Of a stretch of 64,000 bases of DNA, positions 53,604-63,228 are shown one piece after another. The notes under the pieces are model-generated. The model did no database searches and was not told the DNA's origin. It worked only from the letters and a program-made list of their open reading frames with translations. Location of the stretch: assembly GCA_963576735.1 (NCBI GenBank), contig OY755178.1, forward strand, positions 868,001 to 932,000, in the 5' to 3' direction. The stretch's first letter is position 1. Every line of letters starts with the position of its first letter. This DNA comes from Bedellia somnulentella. Taxonomy: Eukaryota; Arthropoda; Insecta; Lepidoptera; Bedelliidae. The position numbers and the translations under genes are program-made.

Positions 53604-53615
53604 AAACGACATTAA
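53604..53615 (+). promoter_or_regulatory. Putative self-priming primer binding site
   Basis: AAACGACATTAA, directly after the repeated LTR sequence, is the exact reverse complement of TTAATGTCGTTT at 53441-53452 in the same LTR. No TGG-type tRNA primer site is visible between the LTR and the gag ATG at 53627, only 23 bases away. This is the layout of Tf1/sushi-type elements, where the folded 5' end of the RNA primes reverse transcription. Confidence 0.6.
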
Positions 53616-53626
53616 CTGTCACAAAA

Positions 53627-54739
53627 ATGGAGAAACTAAAATTTACTTTTCAAATTAAACCAACAGTGGACGGAAAGTCAAACTTCATTGCCATAACCTC
53701 AATTGCCACACTAGATGACAAAGTTTACCTGATTCCTGAAGAGTATCAAGCAATATCACTTCATAAACATATTCAAACCACGAAAACATACGTTACATTA
53801 AAAAGTACATTGAAAAAGAGATATCAAACTAGAAATGTTTGGATAAAAACAACAGAAGAAATTTTAAAAACATATGTCGATGAGACTGGAAACATGATTT
53901 TTCAGGACCAATTTCTAGAAGAAATTAACCAAGAACAGTCACCAGCTGTGAGTAAAATGACATTAGAGGATCCTATAGTGAAGATTTTGGAAAAATTGGT
54001 TGAAGACAAACAGAATGAAGAAAAGAAGAGTATGAAAAAGTTAGCTGAAAGATTTGTGATTGAAAAATTTAGCGGAAGGAATTCAAGAGCATGTCAGTGG
54101 ATGGAAGTATTCGAAAAAGAATGTGAAAGATTTAATATTGTAAAAGAGGAAGAAAAGATTGAAATTCTCAGACTTTTTCTTGATAAAACATGCATAGATT
54201 GGTACTCCTCCATGATGATAAAGTTTGGATTACAATCTGAGTGGTCAGAATGGAAATCAAGTTTTTTACAAACATACACCAGTAAAGGTTGGACTGACAG
54301 CAAATATGCTTTGACTTTCAAGTACCAAACAGGATCTTTGGTAGAATATGCAGTGAAAAAAGAAAGACTTTTATTGGAGATAAGAAAAACAATGGATGAA
54401 GGGACCCTAATTGACATAATCGCAGTCGGCTTACCAGATTTTATAACAGATAGGATTAACAAAGAAGAAATAGTTCATGCTAAAGACTTATTCAATGAAC
54501 TTGGCAGACTAGAACACTTGGTGCAAAAACGAAGAATTATAAAAAGAAAAGAAGATAGTAAACCGGTTAGAGAAAAATGTAATATCTGTGATAAATTGAA
54601 TAAAGGAGACCGCTACCACCCAGAAGATTCTTGTTGGTTCAAACCAAAATTGAATACGGAAAAAGATAAAAAACAGATAAAACTTACCAATAATTCAGAG
54701 TTGGAATGTGAATTGCAGTACGAAGACCAAAAAAACTAA
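53627..54739 (+). CDS. gag, 370 aa (LTR retrotransposon 2)
   Basis: Starts at the first ATG after the LTR ('AAAATGGAGAAAC'). It holds a gag capsid-like core around residues 135-310 with 'FSGRNSRACQWMEVFEKEC', 'WYSSMM' and 'EWKSSFLQTY', and one unusual zinc knuckle at about 318-336, CNICDKLNKGDRYHPEDSC, with spacing CX2CX9HX4C instead of CX2CX4HX4C. The C-terminus is Lys/Glu-rich. It ends in TAA right after the slippery heptamer A AAA AAC (54730-54736), so most ribosomes would stop here and a fraction would enter pol. Confidence 0.85.
   Translation: MEKLKFTFQIKPTVDGKSNFIAITSIATLDDKVYLIPEEYQAISLHKHIQTTKTYVTLKSTLKKRYQTRNVWIKTTEEILKTYVDETGNMIFQDQFLEEINQEQSPAVSKMTLEDPIVKILEKLVEDKQNEEKKSMKKLAERFVIEKFSGRNSRACQWMEVFEKECERFNIVKEEEKIEILRLFLDKTCIDWYSSMMIKFGLQSEWSEWKSSFLQTYTSKGWTDSKYALTFKYQTGSLVEYAVKKERLLLEIRKTMDEGTLIDIIAVGLPDFITDRINKEEIVHAKDLFNELGRLEHLVQKRRIIKRKEDSKPVREKCNICDKLNKGDRYHPEDSCWFKPKLNTEKDKKQIKLTNNSELECELQYEDQKN
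54730..54736 (+). promoter_or_regulatory. Programmed -1 frameshift site A AAA AAC
   Basis: Gag codons CAA AAA AAC TAA contain the X XXY YYZ heptamer in the correct phase, immediately before the stop. Slipping back one base gives CTA ATA GTG and runs straight into the pol frame, which is open upstream to overlap gag. A downstream stem or pseudoknot was not evaluated. Confidence 0.75.
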
Positions 54740-54741
54740 TA

Positions 54742-57700
54742 GTGCCGCCATTGATCAAGATAAAATTACTACTAAATAAAAATATTGAAGTATCAGGGAT
54801 CTATGACTCTGGATCTAATGTGTCATTGATAAACTCAAAGATATTAAAGATAAAGCCAAACAAAGGCACTCTTTCAAATGATACTAATCTAAAAACGATT
54901 AATGGCGTCAAAAAAGCTATCGGAATAATTTCACTGGACATAGCCATCTTTGATATTGAGAAAAAAATGAATGTTTTTGTGATAGATAACGAAAATTTTG
55001 ATTATGACTTTTTAGTGGGACTAGATTGTATACAAGAATTTCATCTAGTTCAAGACGAAAATCTGAAAATTCATCAAAAATTACCTACACAAAACAAGGA
55101 AAGAGTTTCTAAGGAAACAAATACAGATATTGATTCTAAGGAATTAAAAATGGATAATATCATAAACTACAATGAAAGTTTTAAAACAGAAGACTTAAGA
55201 ATTTGTATTAATCACTTGAGTTTTGAGGAACAGACAATAATTGATGACTTAATAACAGAAAACCAGTCAGTGTTTGCGACGGACAAATATGACATTGGAA
55301 AGGTAAAAGGTTATGAAGCACACATCGATCTACAAGTAGAAAAATATTGCAGTAAAAGACCATATCGTTGCACAGTGGAAGACAAGAAAGAAATCGAAAG
55401 CCAAATAGCAAAACTACTGGAAAAGAATATAATAGAAGAATCATATAGCCCATTTGCAGCGCCTGTTACATTGGCCTATAAAAGAGAAGAAAACAGAAAA
55501 TCAAGACTGTGTATAGACTTCAGAGATTTAAATAAGATTGTTGTACCACAGTCACAGCCCTTCCCGCTCATCGAGGACTTAATAGTAAAAACAAGAAATT
55601 GTAAATATTTTTCAACGCTGGACCTTAATTCTGCTTTTTGGTCCATACCACTGCGTGTCACAGATAGACACAAAACGGCATTTGTGACACAAGAAGGTCA
55701 TTACCAATGGACCTGTCTACCATTTGGATTGAAGACCGCTCCAGCCATATTCCAAAGGATAATGTGTAATATTATACGGAAGCATAATCTTGGAGAGTTC
55801 ACAGTATGTTTTATTGATGACATTCTGTTGTTTTCGAAGTCATTCTCGGATCATATAAGATATCTGAAGCAGTTATTTCAAGCAATTCAAAGCGAAGGTA
55901 TGAAACTAAAATTCTCTAAATGCACATTTGCAGCCGATTCAGTAAAATACTTGGGGCATGTAATCCAGAATAATTCAGTCAGACCTCTGAAAGATAATTT
56001 GATATCAATTAAAAATTTCCCGATTCCAAAAACTCCAAAAAATGTGAGACAATTTTTAGGAAAGATAAACTTTTACCATAAATATGTGCCAAATATTGCA
56101 ATAAAATTAGAACCACTACATAATCTTTTGAGAAAAGGACAACCTTTCATCTGGACTGACAAATGTCAAGAGTCATTTGAAGAAATGAAACATATATTAT
56201 GTTCCCAACCAATATTAACAATTTATGACCCAAACTTACCTATTCACATATACACAGATGCCAGCATATTAGGAGTAGGAGCAGTTCTGAAACAAAAACA
56301 AAAAAACAACGAAGAAAAACCTGTAGCCTACTTTTCAAAGAAATTAAATGAAGTGCAAAAAAGGAAGAAGGCTGTGTATCTGGAATGTCTGGCAATTAAA
56401 GAATGTGTTCAGTATTGGCAACACCTACTAATAGGCAGAAAATTCACAGTCTTTACAGATCACAAGCCACTGGAAAATATGAACATAAAATGTAGAACAG
56501 ACGAAGAGCTAGGTGACTTAACTCATTATTTATCGCAATATGATTTCCAAATTAAATATTCTCCAGGAAGATATAATGTTGAAGCAGATTGCCTGAGCAG
56601 AAACCCGGTTCTCGAACCAGAAGAAAACTTAGAAGAACAGCTAAAAATAGTAAACATGATAACAATAGAAGATATTTTACAAGATCAAAATCAAAATGAA
56701 TATATACAAAGCAAGAGAGATAAGTTATATACAAAAAACAATGTGTATTACAAGAAAGTAAGAGAAAAAGAAAAAATTATTATATCAGAGAAATTAAGCA
56801 TAGAGCTCATGAAGAAAATACATTCAGATCTAAGCCATATCGGAACTAAACAAATGCAAAAAATGATAAGCACTGTGTATACAGCAGAGAACATGACGAA
56901 AAACATAAAAATAATTTGTGAAAGCTGCACAATATGCATAAAGAATAAATCAAGAGGAAAAAATAAATATGGATTAATGTCACAATTGGGGCCTGCCAAA
57001 AAACCATTTCAGATATGTTCCATCGATACCATTGGAGGCTTTGGAGGATCCCGATCAACAAAGAGATATTTACACCTATTATCAGATCATTTTACAAGGT
57101 ATGCATACATACTAACATCCAGTAGACAAAATGCAAATGATTTTATCAAACTTATAAAAAGTTGTACAGAATGTGATGACATAGAAGTGATACTCTCGGA
57201 CCAATACCCAGGTATCAACTCAAGAGATTTCAAGAGTTTTTTAGATGAGAAGAATATACAAATCATATTTACAGCAGTAAACTCACCTTTCTCGAATGGT
57301 TTGAATGAGAGACTAAACCAAACGCTGGTCAACAAAATCAGATGTAAAATAAATGAACAAGATACAAGAATGGCATGGACGACTGTGGCACAAAATTGTG
57401 TAAAGAAATACAACGAGACAGTGCACACAGTTACTGGATATGCTCCGAAATACTTACTTTATGGCACAGATGTCACTATTTTGCCAAATGAGCTAAAACA
57501 GGAAAGAACTAAACATGATTTAATCCAAGATAGGAGAAGAGCTCTAGAAAACTCAATCAAATCACATAATTATAACAAGACAATTTATGATAAGCATCGA
57601 AAATATATAGACTTCAACGTAGGAGACATGGTTTTTGTGGAAAACGGGAACAAATTAAACAGGAAAAAACTTGATGAACTGAAAATAGGACCCTACAAGA

Positions 57701-57813
57701 TTATAGAAAAAATATCTACATCAATATACAAGATAAACACTGATCACAAGAGATCAGAGTCTAACTACTTCCACATATCGAAGCTCACACCGGCTCCTGC
57801 TATCTACGTGTGA
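54742..57813 (+). CDS. pol (protease, RT, RNase H, integrase), LTR retrotransposon 2
   Basis: 1023 codons in the -1 frame relative to gag. The listed GTG is only the first possible start; real entry is likely by frameshift at 54736. Protease 'GIYDSGSNVSLIN' (Asp22); RT 'RLCIDFRDLNKIV', 'LPFGLKTAPAIFQR' and active site 'VCFIDDILLFSK' near residue 370; RNase H 'IYTDASILGVGAVLKQ' and 'DHKPLENMN', with 'EADCLSRNP'; integrase HHCC ('HSDLSHIG', 'CESCTICIKN') and core 'CSIDTIGGFGG' (D), 'VILSDQYPGIN' (D), 'FSNGLNERLNQ' (E). All catalytic residues appear present and no stop interrupts the frame. There is no chromodomain. Ty3/gypsy order RT-RH-IN. Confidence 0.9.
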   Translation: MPPLIKIKLLLNKNIEVSGIYDSGSNVSLINSKILKIKPNKGTLSNDTNLKTINGVKKAIGIISLDIAIFDIEKKMNVFVIDNENFDYDFLVGLDCIQEFHLVQDENLKIHQKLPTQNKERVSKETNTDIDSKELKMDNIINYNESFKTEDLRICINHLSFEEQTIIDDLITENQSVFATDKYDIGKVKGYEAHIDLQVEKYCSKRPYRCTVEDKKEIESQIAKLLEKNIIEESYSPFAAPVTLAYKREENRKSRLCIDFRDLNKIVVPQSQPFPLIEDLIVKTRNCKYFSTLDLNSAFWSIPLRVTDRHKTAFVTQEGHYQWTCLPFGLKTAPAIFQRIMCNIIRKHNLGEFTVCFIDDILLFSKSFSDHIRYLKQLFQAIQSEGMKLKFSKCTFAADSVKYLGHVIQNNSVRPLKDNLISIKNFPIPKTPKNVRQFLGKINFYHKYVPNIAIKLEPLHNLLRKGQPFIWTDKCQESFEEMKHILCSQPILTIYDPNLPIHIYTDASILGVGAVLKQKQKNNEEKPVAYFSKKLNEVQKRKKAVYLECLAIKECVQYWQHLLIGRKFTVFTDHKPLENMNIKCRTDEELGDLTHYLSQYDFQIKYSPGRYNVEADCLSRNPVLEPEENLEEQLKIVNMITIEDILQDQNQNEYIQSKRDKLYTKNNVYYKKVREKEKIIISEKLSIELMKKIHSDLSHIGTKQMQKMISTVYTAENMTKNIKIICESCTICIKNKSRGKNKYGLMSQLGPAKKPFQICSIDTIGGFGGSRSTKRYLHLLSDHFTRYAYILTSSRQNANDFIKLIKSCTECDDIEVILSDQYPGINSRDFKSFLDEKNIQIIFTAVNSPFSNGLNERLNQTLVNKIRCKINEQDTRMAWTTVAQNCVKKYNETVHTVTGYAPKYLLYGTDVTILPNELKQERTKHDLIQDRRRALENSIKSHNYNKTIYDKHRKYIDFNVGDMVFVENGNKLNRKKLDELKIGPYKIIEKISTSIYKINTDHKRSESNYFHISKLTPAPAIYV

Positions 57814-57877
57814 AGAGTGTATGCCGGGAACATAAACCTCATTGTTTATATTCACTTTTACTCATTGTTTATCTCTT

Positions 57878-57889
57878 TTGGGGGGGAGA
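57878..57889 (+). promoter_or_regulatory. Polypurine tract of LTR retrotransposon 2
   Basis: 'TTTTGGGGGGGAGA' ends directly at the 3' LTR start (TGTAAAG, 57890). It is the usual plus-strand primer site. Confidence 0.8.
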
Positions 57890-58260
57890 TGTAAAGAAAA
57901 CTATAGTTTCCTTTATTTGAATTTACACGCGCATATAGCAACTCTTTGGTAGTTTAGAGTTTTTAAGAAAGAGTAAACTGTGACGGTCATGACGCACGCT
58001 TTTGGTTAATGTCAAATAAGAAAAATTTCTCTTTACAAAGAATAAGTTAATATCTAATTTTAAATAAAATAAGAAATCGACACCGGAATAATAACATTTA
58101 ATGTCGTTTCTTTGATTTACAGGTATGTAAGTTAATGTTTGTTTGATTTGTTTCATGATTTGTTTCTTAGATTAACTGAAATAAATCTTTGATTTACAGA
58201 GAAACTCAATGTGTTTGATTGACGGTGCCATATATCAAGCCACTATAAAATAATATTATA
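57890..58260 (+). repeat. LTR retrotransposon 2, 3' LTR
   Basis: Reads identical to the 5' LTR over its whole length, including a 77-codon minus-strand open frame present in both copies. Followed by TATATATT, in which the target duplication lies. Confidence 0.85.
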
Positions 58261-58740
58261 TATATTTTACTTTAAAAGATTTGTTATGCTCATTTCTCAG
58301 ATTTTATTTACATTCTTCAGAAAAAATTAAAGCTACGAGTACTTTTAAACATATATTAGTTATAACATTTCCAAAAGCTCTTTTGCAAGGGAGTTTTCAC
58401 AAATATTTACCAAAATAATTATAGTACAATATTGGGTTTTTATAAAAAAAAAAAAACTTGGTAAATAAACTAAATATTTATATAAATCGGAAGCTATACT
58501 AGCAATCAAAATACAGCTATATGTTCTGTAAGCTTGTCGAATAAGTGTTCGCTGTCATGTATTAACCCTAAATCACTTGTTTTCGCAACTCTAGTTATCT
58601 GGATGTGTCTTAGACTATTGTTATCTTAAATTTTCGTTTTATATAAAGATAAATTGCGAGTTAAAGTCACAAAACAAATAACTTTTTGAGACATTCAAAT
58701 CGACCTTTTGATTTCACATATCCTGGCAGGATCGCCAAAT
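58261..58740. other. AT-rich stretch, no gene seen
   Basis: No supported ORF. A SINE-B scrap ('GGTGACCAGAGCCAAGG', 'TAAATTCCTCAGCC') follows at 58770-58810. Confidence 0.3.
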
Positions 58741-58810
58741 AATACTAACATACAATATGTAATAGGAAGGGGGTGACCAGAGCCAAGGAATCATAAATTC
58801 CTCAGCCATT

Positions 58811-59235
58811 GATTTCACAATAACTTTGAAAACTATCAAGATCGTTTTGAAGTTTGCGAACATCTGCTGGAGGCTGAATGCACTTAGCAGTTTTTATATC
58901 AACTGCATACAGGACTATCTTAGTTTTCAAAGCATCTTTTATATATACCAATAGCTTTCAACTCACGTAACATTATAGGCTGGTCAATGCAGTCAAATCA
59001 TTTTCATAGTCTGTGTATAAACATTGACTTGAGCTCCAGCATCCATACAGCTACTTATACAGTCATACGTAATAACAAGATTAGATACTGTTGATCGTTT
59101 CCTAAAAAAAAAAAAAACATGTTGTTCCTCACTAAACCAGAGCTCAAAGCTGAGTAGACCTGGTTTCAAACAATTCGCTCAAATACCTTAGCAAATAAGC
59201 ATAGTTTTAGATAGGCCTGTAATTGTGGTAGTACA
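58811..59235 (-). pseudogene. Jockey-type LINE reverse transcriptase remnant
   Basis: The minus-strand translation with several stops shows 'LFAKVFERIV', 'RKRSTVSNLVITYDCISS' and, further on, 'VLYAVDIKTAKCI', the order of RT finger and palm segments. Pieces between are lost or scrambled. Heavily decayed. Confidence 0.5.
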
Positions 59236-59639
59236 GATGATAGTCAAGATGGTAGTAAAGAAAACATTAGTATTTTATATCTAAAACTTCCTACTCTAAA
59301 ATCCCCTCAATTATATATATTTTTCTTTAAATTTTTGAAAGTTATAGCCATTTTAAAACTAGGATTAAAATAGTTTTAATTACATTAATTACAAAGTGTA
59401 TACTATATCATACCTTTTCTTTATTTCCTACATCGACGAATATTCGTATTAGTATGACTTACATATAAACGGGACCCAACTACTAAGACTTCGCTGTTTG
59501 TTCCTCTGTCTTTAGGTAGTGTCTGATAAACTGGTATAGTCAAAATGTTGAAACTTTTACACAAACAACAAAATTGGAATAAAAAAAAGAACTAACAGAA
59601 CGGTTTAACCAAACAATTTTAAATTTATAGTCAGCACAG

Positions 59640-60684
59640 AATTCTGTAAGTCATGTATGATCGTGGCTAGGACAAGTATACTGCATTAAATATTGATTTT
59701 AAGTACAGAAATATAAAAATTGATTCCGTCGATAAGTTCACTTTATTAGGGTTAACACTGGATACAAACCTAAATTAGAAAAAATAATAATATTGGTACG
59801 ATGAGATTTAAATTGACTAGTTTTGCGTGCGGGTTAGCGGAAATAAAAAAAAAAATACTACTGACTTGAGCACCGCTTTGTCACTGTACCATGCTTATGT
59901 AAATTCAAGGTTAAGTTACGGCGTCGTCTTTTGGGGTAATAGTACTGATGCACAAAACATTTATATTGCAAAAACGGTACTAAGAATTTTAGCAAACATA
60001 AAAATTCCAAACAGCTGTAGACCACACTTTAAGAATCTAAAAATTTCAACTCTTTGTTCTCTTTATATTTTGGAAAGCTGTAAATTAGTAAGAAAGCATC
60101 CACAATTTAAAAAAAAAAAAAACAATCTGACTATATTCGAAGATTCCCATTAAGATCCGGAAGGAATAAATTAATAGTACCGCCTTCAAGATTACAAATT
60201 CATTATACAAGTCCTCTCCCTATGTGCTGTAAAATATACAACCACCTTTCAAATTCATAGCTCAAGAATCTGACTACAAAACTTTTATAAAACTTTTAAG
60301 ATTGTATTTAATAGAAAATTGTTTTTTTTATAATTCTAAGGAATATTTTGATAATAATATTATCTAATGTGATAGTTTAAATAATTACCAGAATTTTAAT
60401 TTATTTTATTTTAATTTAATGTAATTTAATTTGATTGTTTTTATGGTTGTTTTATTGATAAATAGAAATTTGAATTTTATAAATGATTATGTTTCCTAAT
60501 TTTTACTTTATCGTGTTTTGTGTTACCAAGTTTAATGTGTAGTAGTGTTAGATTTGATTAAAATGTAATAATAAATTTAGAAATGAGTATATTTTGCTAT
60601 GCCCTTGCAGGGTATACATGTAAAAATTTATGTACATTATGTCATGTAAATTGCGATGTGTAAAATGCTATAAAGATTTTGATT
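59640..60684 (+). pseudogene. CR1/Jockey LINE, RT end, C-terminus and 3' UTR
   Basis: A 108-codon frame at 59827-60153 contains 'LYHAYVNSRLSYGVVFWGN', 'NSCRPHFKNLKISTLCSLY' and 'ILESCKLVRKHPQF', the region after the RT palm. Before it, broken frames read 'KFTLLGLTLDTNL'; after it 'RNKLIVPPSRLQIHYTSP'. The 3' UTR has 'CTATGCCCTTGCAGGGTATAC' (60599) and ends 'TATAAAGATTTTGATTG'. At least two stops and an A-run indel break the frame. Confidence 0.7.
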
Positions 60685-61336
60685 GTGTATCTGGGTAAGA
60701 CCTAATAGGGCAATTCTTACAATACTGTCATAAGCCGCTGACAGAATCAGGATATGTTAATGCTCTAGAAATTGATGATAGCTCTAGCAACCGTGACAGT
60801 GTAAATGAATAGTTTTAATTTAATTTAATTTTAAGCTTATAAATGTTAATGAAGTACATTAAGAGTATTAGTATAAGATTGCATAAGTCTTTTAGCGATA
60901 TGCCCGCCTATTGTTTTCCTGTCTATTGTATTTCATTCTGCATATGTCCTTAAATTGTTTTGGTGTACAATAAAGTTTATTTTTATTAGAATATTAAATT
61001 ATGTTACACTTAAACAGTATGTTATGATTATAATTAACGAATACCATTTGGTTGGCTCTCATTTGATTTTTGTATTACAGAATGTAATCGATAGGTAAGT
61101 GGTATTTGAATAAGGTGTGTAATAAGTAAGTTTCAGAATGTTAATTCTATATTTCTTATAAACATAGTCAACAGTAAATAATACTAACTTTTAATAGCAG
61201 TTAATAAGGATAAAGATTGATGATAATGATTTATTAGAATTTTTGAAATATTCTTGTAAGAAATTCCTGTAGTGTTTAAGTATTGCAATGTACAATTATT
61301 ATTTTTGATTTTTCATGCTATTTATTTTTGTATAAG
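60685..61336. other. AT-rich stretch with a LINE-like end
   Basis: 'GTGTACAATAAAGTTTATTT' at 60963 looks like another LINE 3' terminus. No gene is supported. Confidence 0.35.
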
Positions 61337-61355
61337 TGCCGAATGTCATATTTTT

Positions 61356-61491
61356 CACAGCTCGATGCTCGCCTCAATGAAAATTAGTTGCTTATGCTTA
61401 AATGTTTTTAGATCAATACAAATCACAGCTCGATGCTCGCCTCAATGAAAATTAGTTGCTTATGCTTAAATGTTTTTAGATCAATACAAAT
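61356..61491. repeat. 68-bp perfect tandem duplication
   Basis: 'CACAGCTCGATGCTCGCCTC' to 'TAGATCAATACAAAT' occurs twice in a row (61356-61423, 61424-61491). The block sits inside an insertion flanked by the 18-bp repeat GCCGAATGTCATATTTTT (about 61338 and 61548). Confidence 0.85.
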
Positions 61492-61551
61492 AAAGTTTTG
61501 ATAATGTGTCAAAAACGTGCACCAGGAGGTAGCACATTGTCGGATGGCCGA

Positions 61552-61770
61552 ATGTCATATTTTTGTAAATTGGCAACACCGACAGCGTGCCTTCACCTGT
61601 CAATTTATGAATGTCAAGAGGAGTTTGATGGTTGGTTTTGGGGGGAGATGTGAGAGGATCTTTATGTTATCGATGCAACTGTTGAATCTTGTGATCAATG
61701 CTTGAATTAATGTAAATAGTAATTTAAATTAGTAAAAGTATTTATATTAAGTATTAGTCGTTTTTCTTCA
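61552..61770 (+). mobile_element. 3' end of an unidentified LTR retroelement, copy 2
   Basis: Same sequence as 41205-41289 plus 41514-41666, without the SINE-C. Polypurine tract 'TTTTGGGGGGAGA' at 61637-61648 and LTR-like TGTGAGAGG...TCTTCA at 61649-61770. The two copies read as identical over the LTR. Confidence 0.55.
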
Positions 61771-62640
61771 AAGTTGATTTTGAACATTTAATAAATTTTT
61801 ATGGTAATTATTAACTTGTAAGTATTGAGCACGTTCTTGTAATGAAATAGTTTAAAATTTAAAATGTTTAATTTATTTTTGTCTTTATTTTTTATTTTTA
61901 ATGAAATTAAAATTGTTAATAATGTAAATTTGTAATACTAATGATTATGAAATAAATGTAGGGTCAACTTCAGGGAGTGTGGAGGTTTTGAAATAAAACC
62001 CAAAATAGCGGTACACTTCGTATAATTTCATCTTTCACAACCACTTGCCGATACAACGGACTACTGACAATTGCCCACGCAAAAACAGAGATCGTACATT
62101 TATACCTTACCTAACCTTAAGTCAGTTGACTGTCAGTTGACTTAAATCAACTGACAGTCTCATTAATAATACTCTACTCAAACCTACATAATCATTATTA
62201 CAACTCATTTATAAATAAATAATAACATTTTAGAAATGAGTATTTACCAAAATTATGGATTTAATTACAATCATTATTTTAATCAGCGTGAGCTGTTTTG
62301 AAGTAAAGTCAAACTAGTATCTCATTATTCATACACGACACCACTAATACTTATTAAATAGGTAAACAATATGATTACACAATAAAACTATACAGTTTAT
62401 CAATTATAAATAGTATAAATTATACAGTATAATAGCCAATCATAGCACACTCATTATTATAAGCTTACAGCTCGGCCTTCCTGTTATAAGCGAGTCCCTT
62501 CGCTTTTGGAAATATTTTTAAAGAATTAATAAAACTTTATTATATTATATATTTTTTTATACATAGGTAAGTTCTTGAAATAACTTGTAAATCCTGGTAA
62601 CAAGTGATTCAAAATTAACAGGTCCTAATGTGTTAATCCG
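61771..62640. other. AT-rich stretch with one strong hairpin
   Basis: No gene is supported. The exact palindrome GACTGTCAGTTGA / TCAACTGACAGTC (62128-62140 and 62147-62159, loop 6 nt) is the only distinct structure. Confidence 0.4.
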
Positions 62641-62819
62641 TACTAATGTTTCATAATTGCGATTGCATTAACTTTTTATACATATATATGCACACACATA
62701 TCATACACATAGTTTTACAGACATTTACATACTATTTACACATTCAATATACATATATATTTTTATTTACATATTCTACACATTACACACTAACAATGTA
62801 TTTTTTTATTTTTTTATTT

Positions 62820-63228
62820 ATACGAATTGTAACACTAAGCACATAAATATAGAATAGAATAGAACTCATAATGGTACTCATCACGTACCTCCTCCTCACA
62901 GTCCATATATGTCCCCACCAAGGGGCTCCAGCCCACCCTACATAGGGCGATCTGGCCACAGTCCACCACGCCGGCCAATTGCGGGCTGGCAGACCAACGA
63001 CCACCACCGCAACAGTAGCCGGGAGCGACGGCCCAACGTGCCCTCGGAAGCACGGAATCATCTTAATTCTCGGATAGTCAGGTGATTCAAGCCTGCAATA
63101 TCCCTCCAAACTCGGTCAAATCTTACAAATCAAATTTGTAAGGTGATCACCCCCCCGGGGATCGAACTCGAGACCTCCGCACCCGAAACCAAGCGCTCAA
63201 CCGCGAGGCCATGGAGGCAGTCATCACA
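62820..63228 (-). repeat. Lepidopteran tRNA-derived SINE
   Basis: The minus strand begins with a tRNA-like head: 'TGGCCTCGCGGTTGAGCGC' (A box) and 'TCTCGAGTTCGATCCCCGG' (B box). The core follows ('TCCGAGGGCACGTTGGGCC', 'GGCTACTGTTGCGG'), then a GC-rich body and an A/T end near 62820. The core phrase is one I recognise from many moth SINEs and supports the taxonomic placement. The two minus-strand frames across it (62783-63109 and 62835-63053) are SINE sequence, not genes. Confidence 0.75.

Larger units (their letters stand above)
53233..58260 (+). mobile_element. Ty3/gypsy LTR retrotransposon 2, apparently intact
   Basis: About 5.03 kb with two LTRs I read as identical (53233-53603 and 57890-58260), intact gag and pol, a polypurine tract at 57878-57889 and a short target duplication. 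TATA follows from 371-bp LTRs; ATATA follows if the LTRs end 3 bp earlier, and the choice is ambiguous. Identical LTRs and open frames indicate a very recent insertion. There is no env. Two unusual features are a gag-pol -1 slippery site and a 12-nt sequence beside the 5' LTR complementary to the LTR itself in place of an evident tRNA primer site. Confidence 0.9.

Noticed and set aside
53266..58156. Identical 77-codon minus-strand frames in both LTRs
   Set aside because: They are identical only because the LTRs are; no start context or family supports coding.
62783..63109. Proline/tryptophan-rich 108-codon frame
   Set aside because: It is the body of a tRNA-derived SINE read through on the minus strand.
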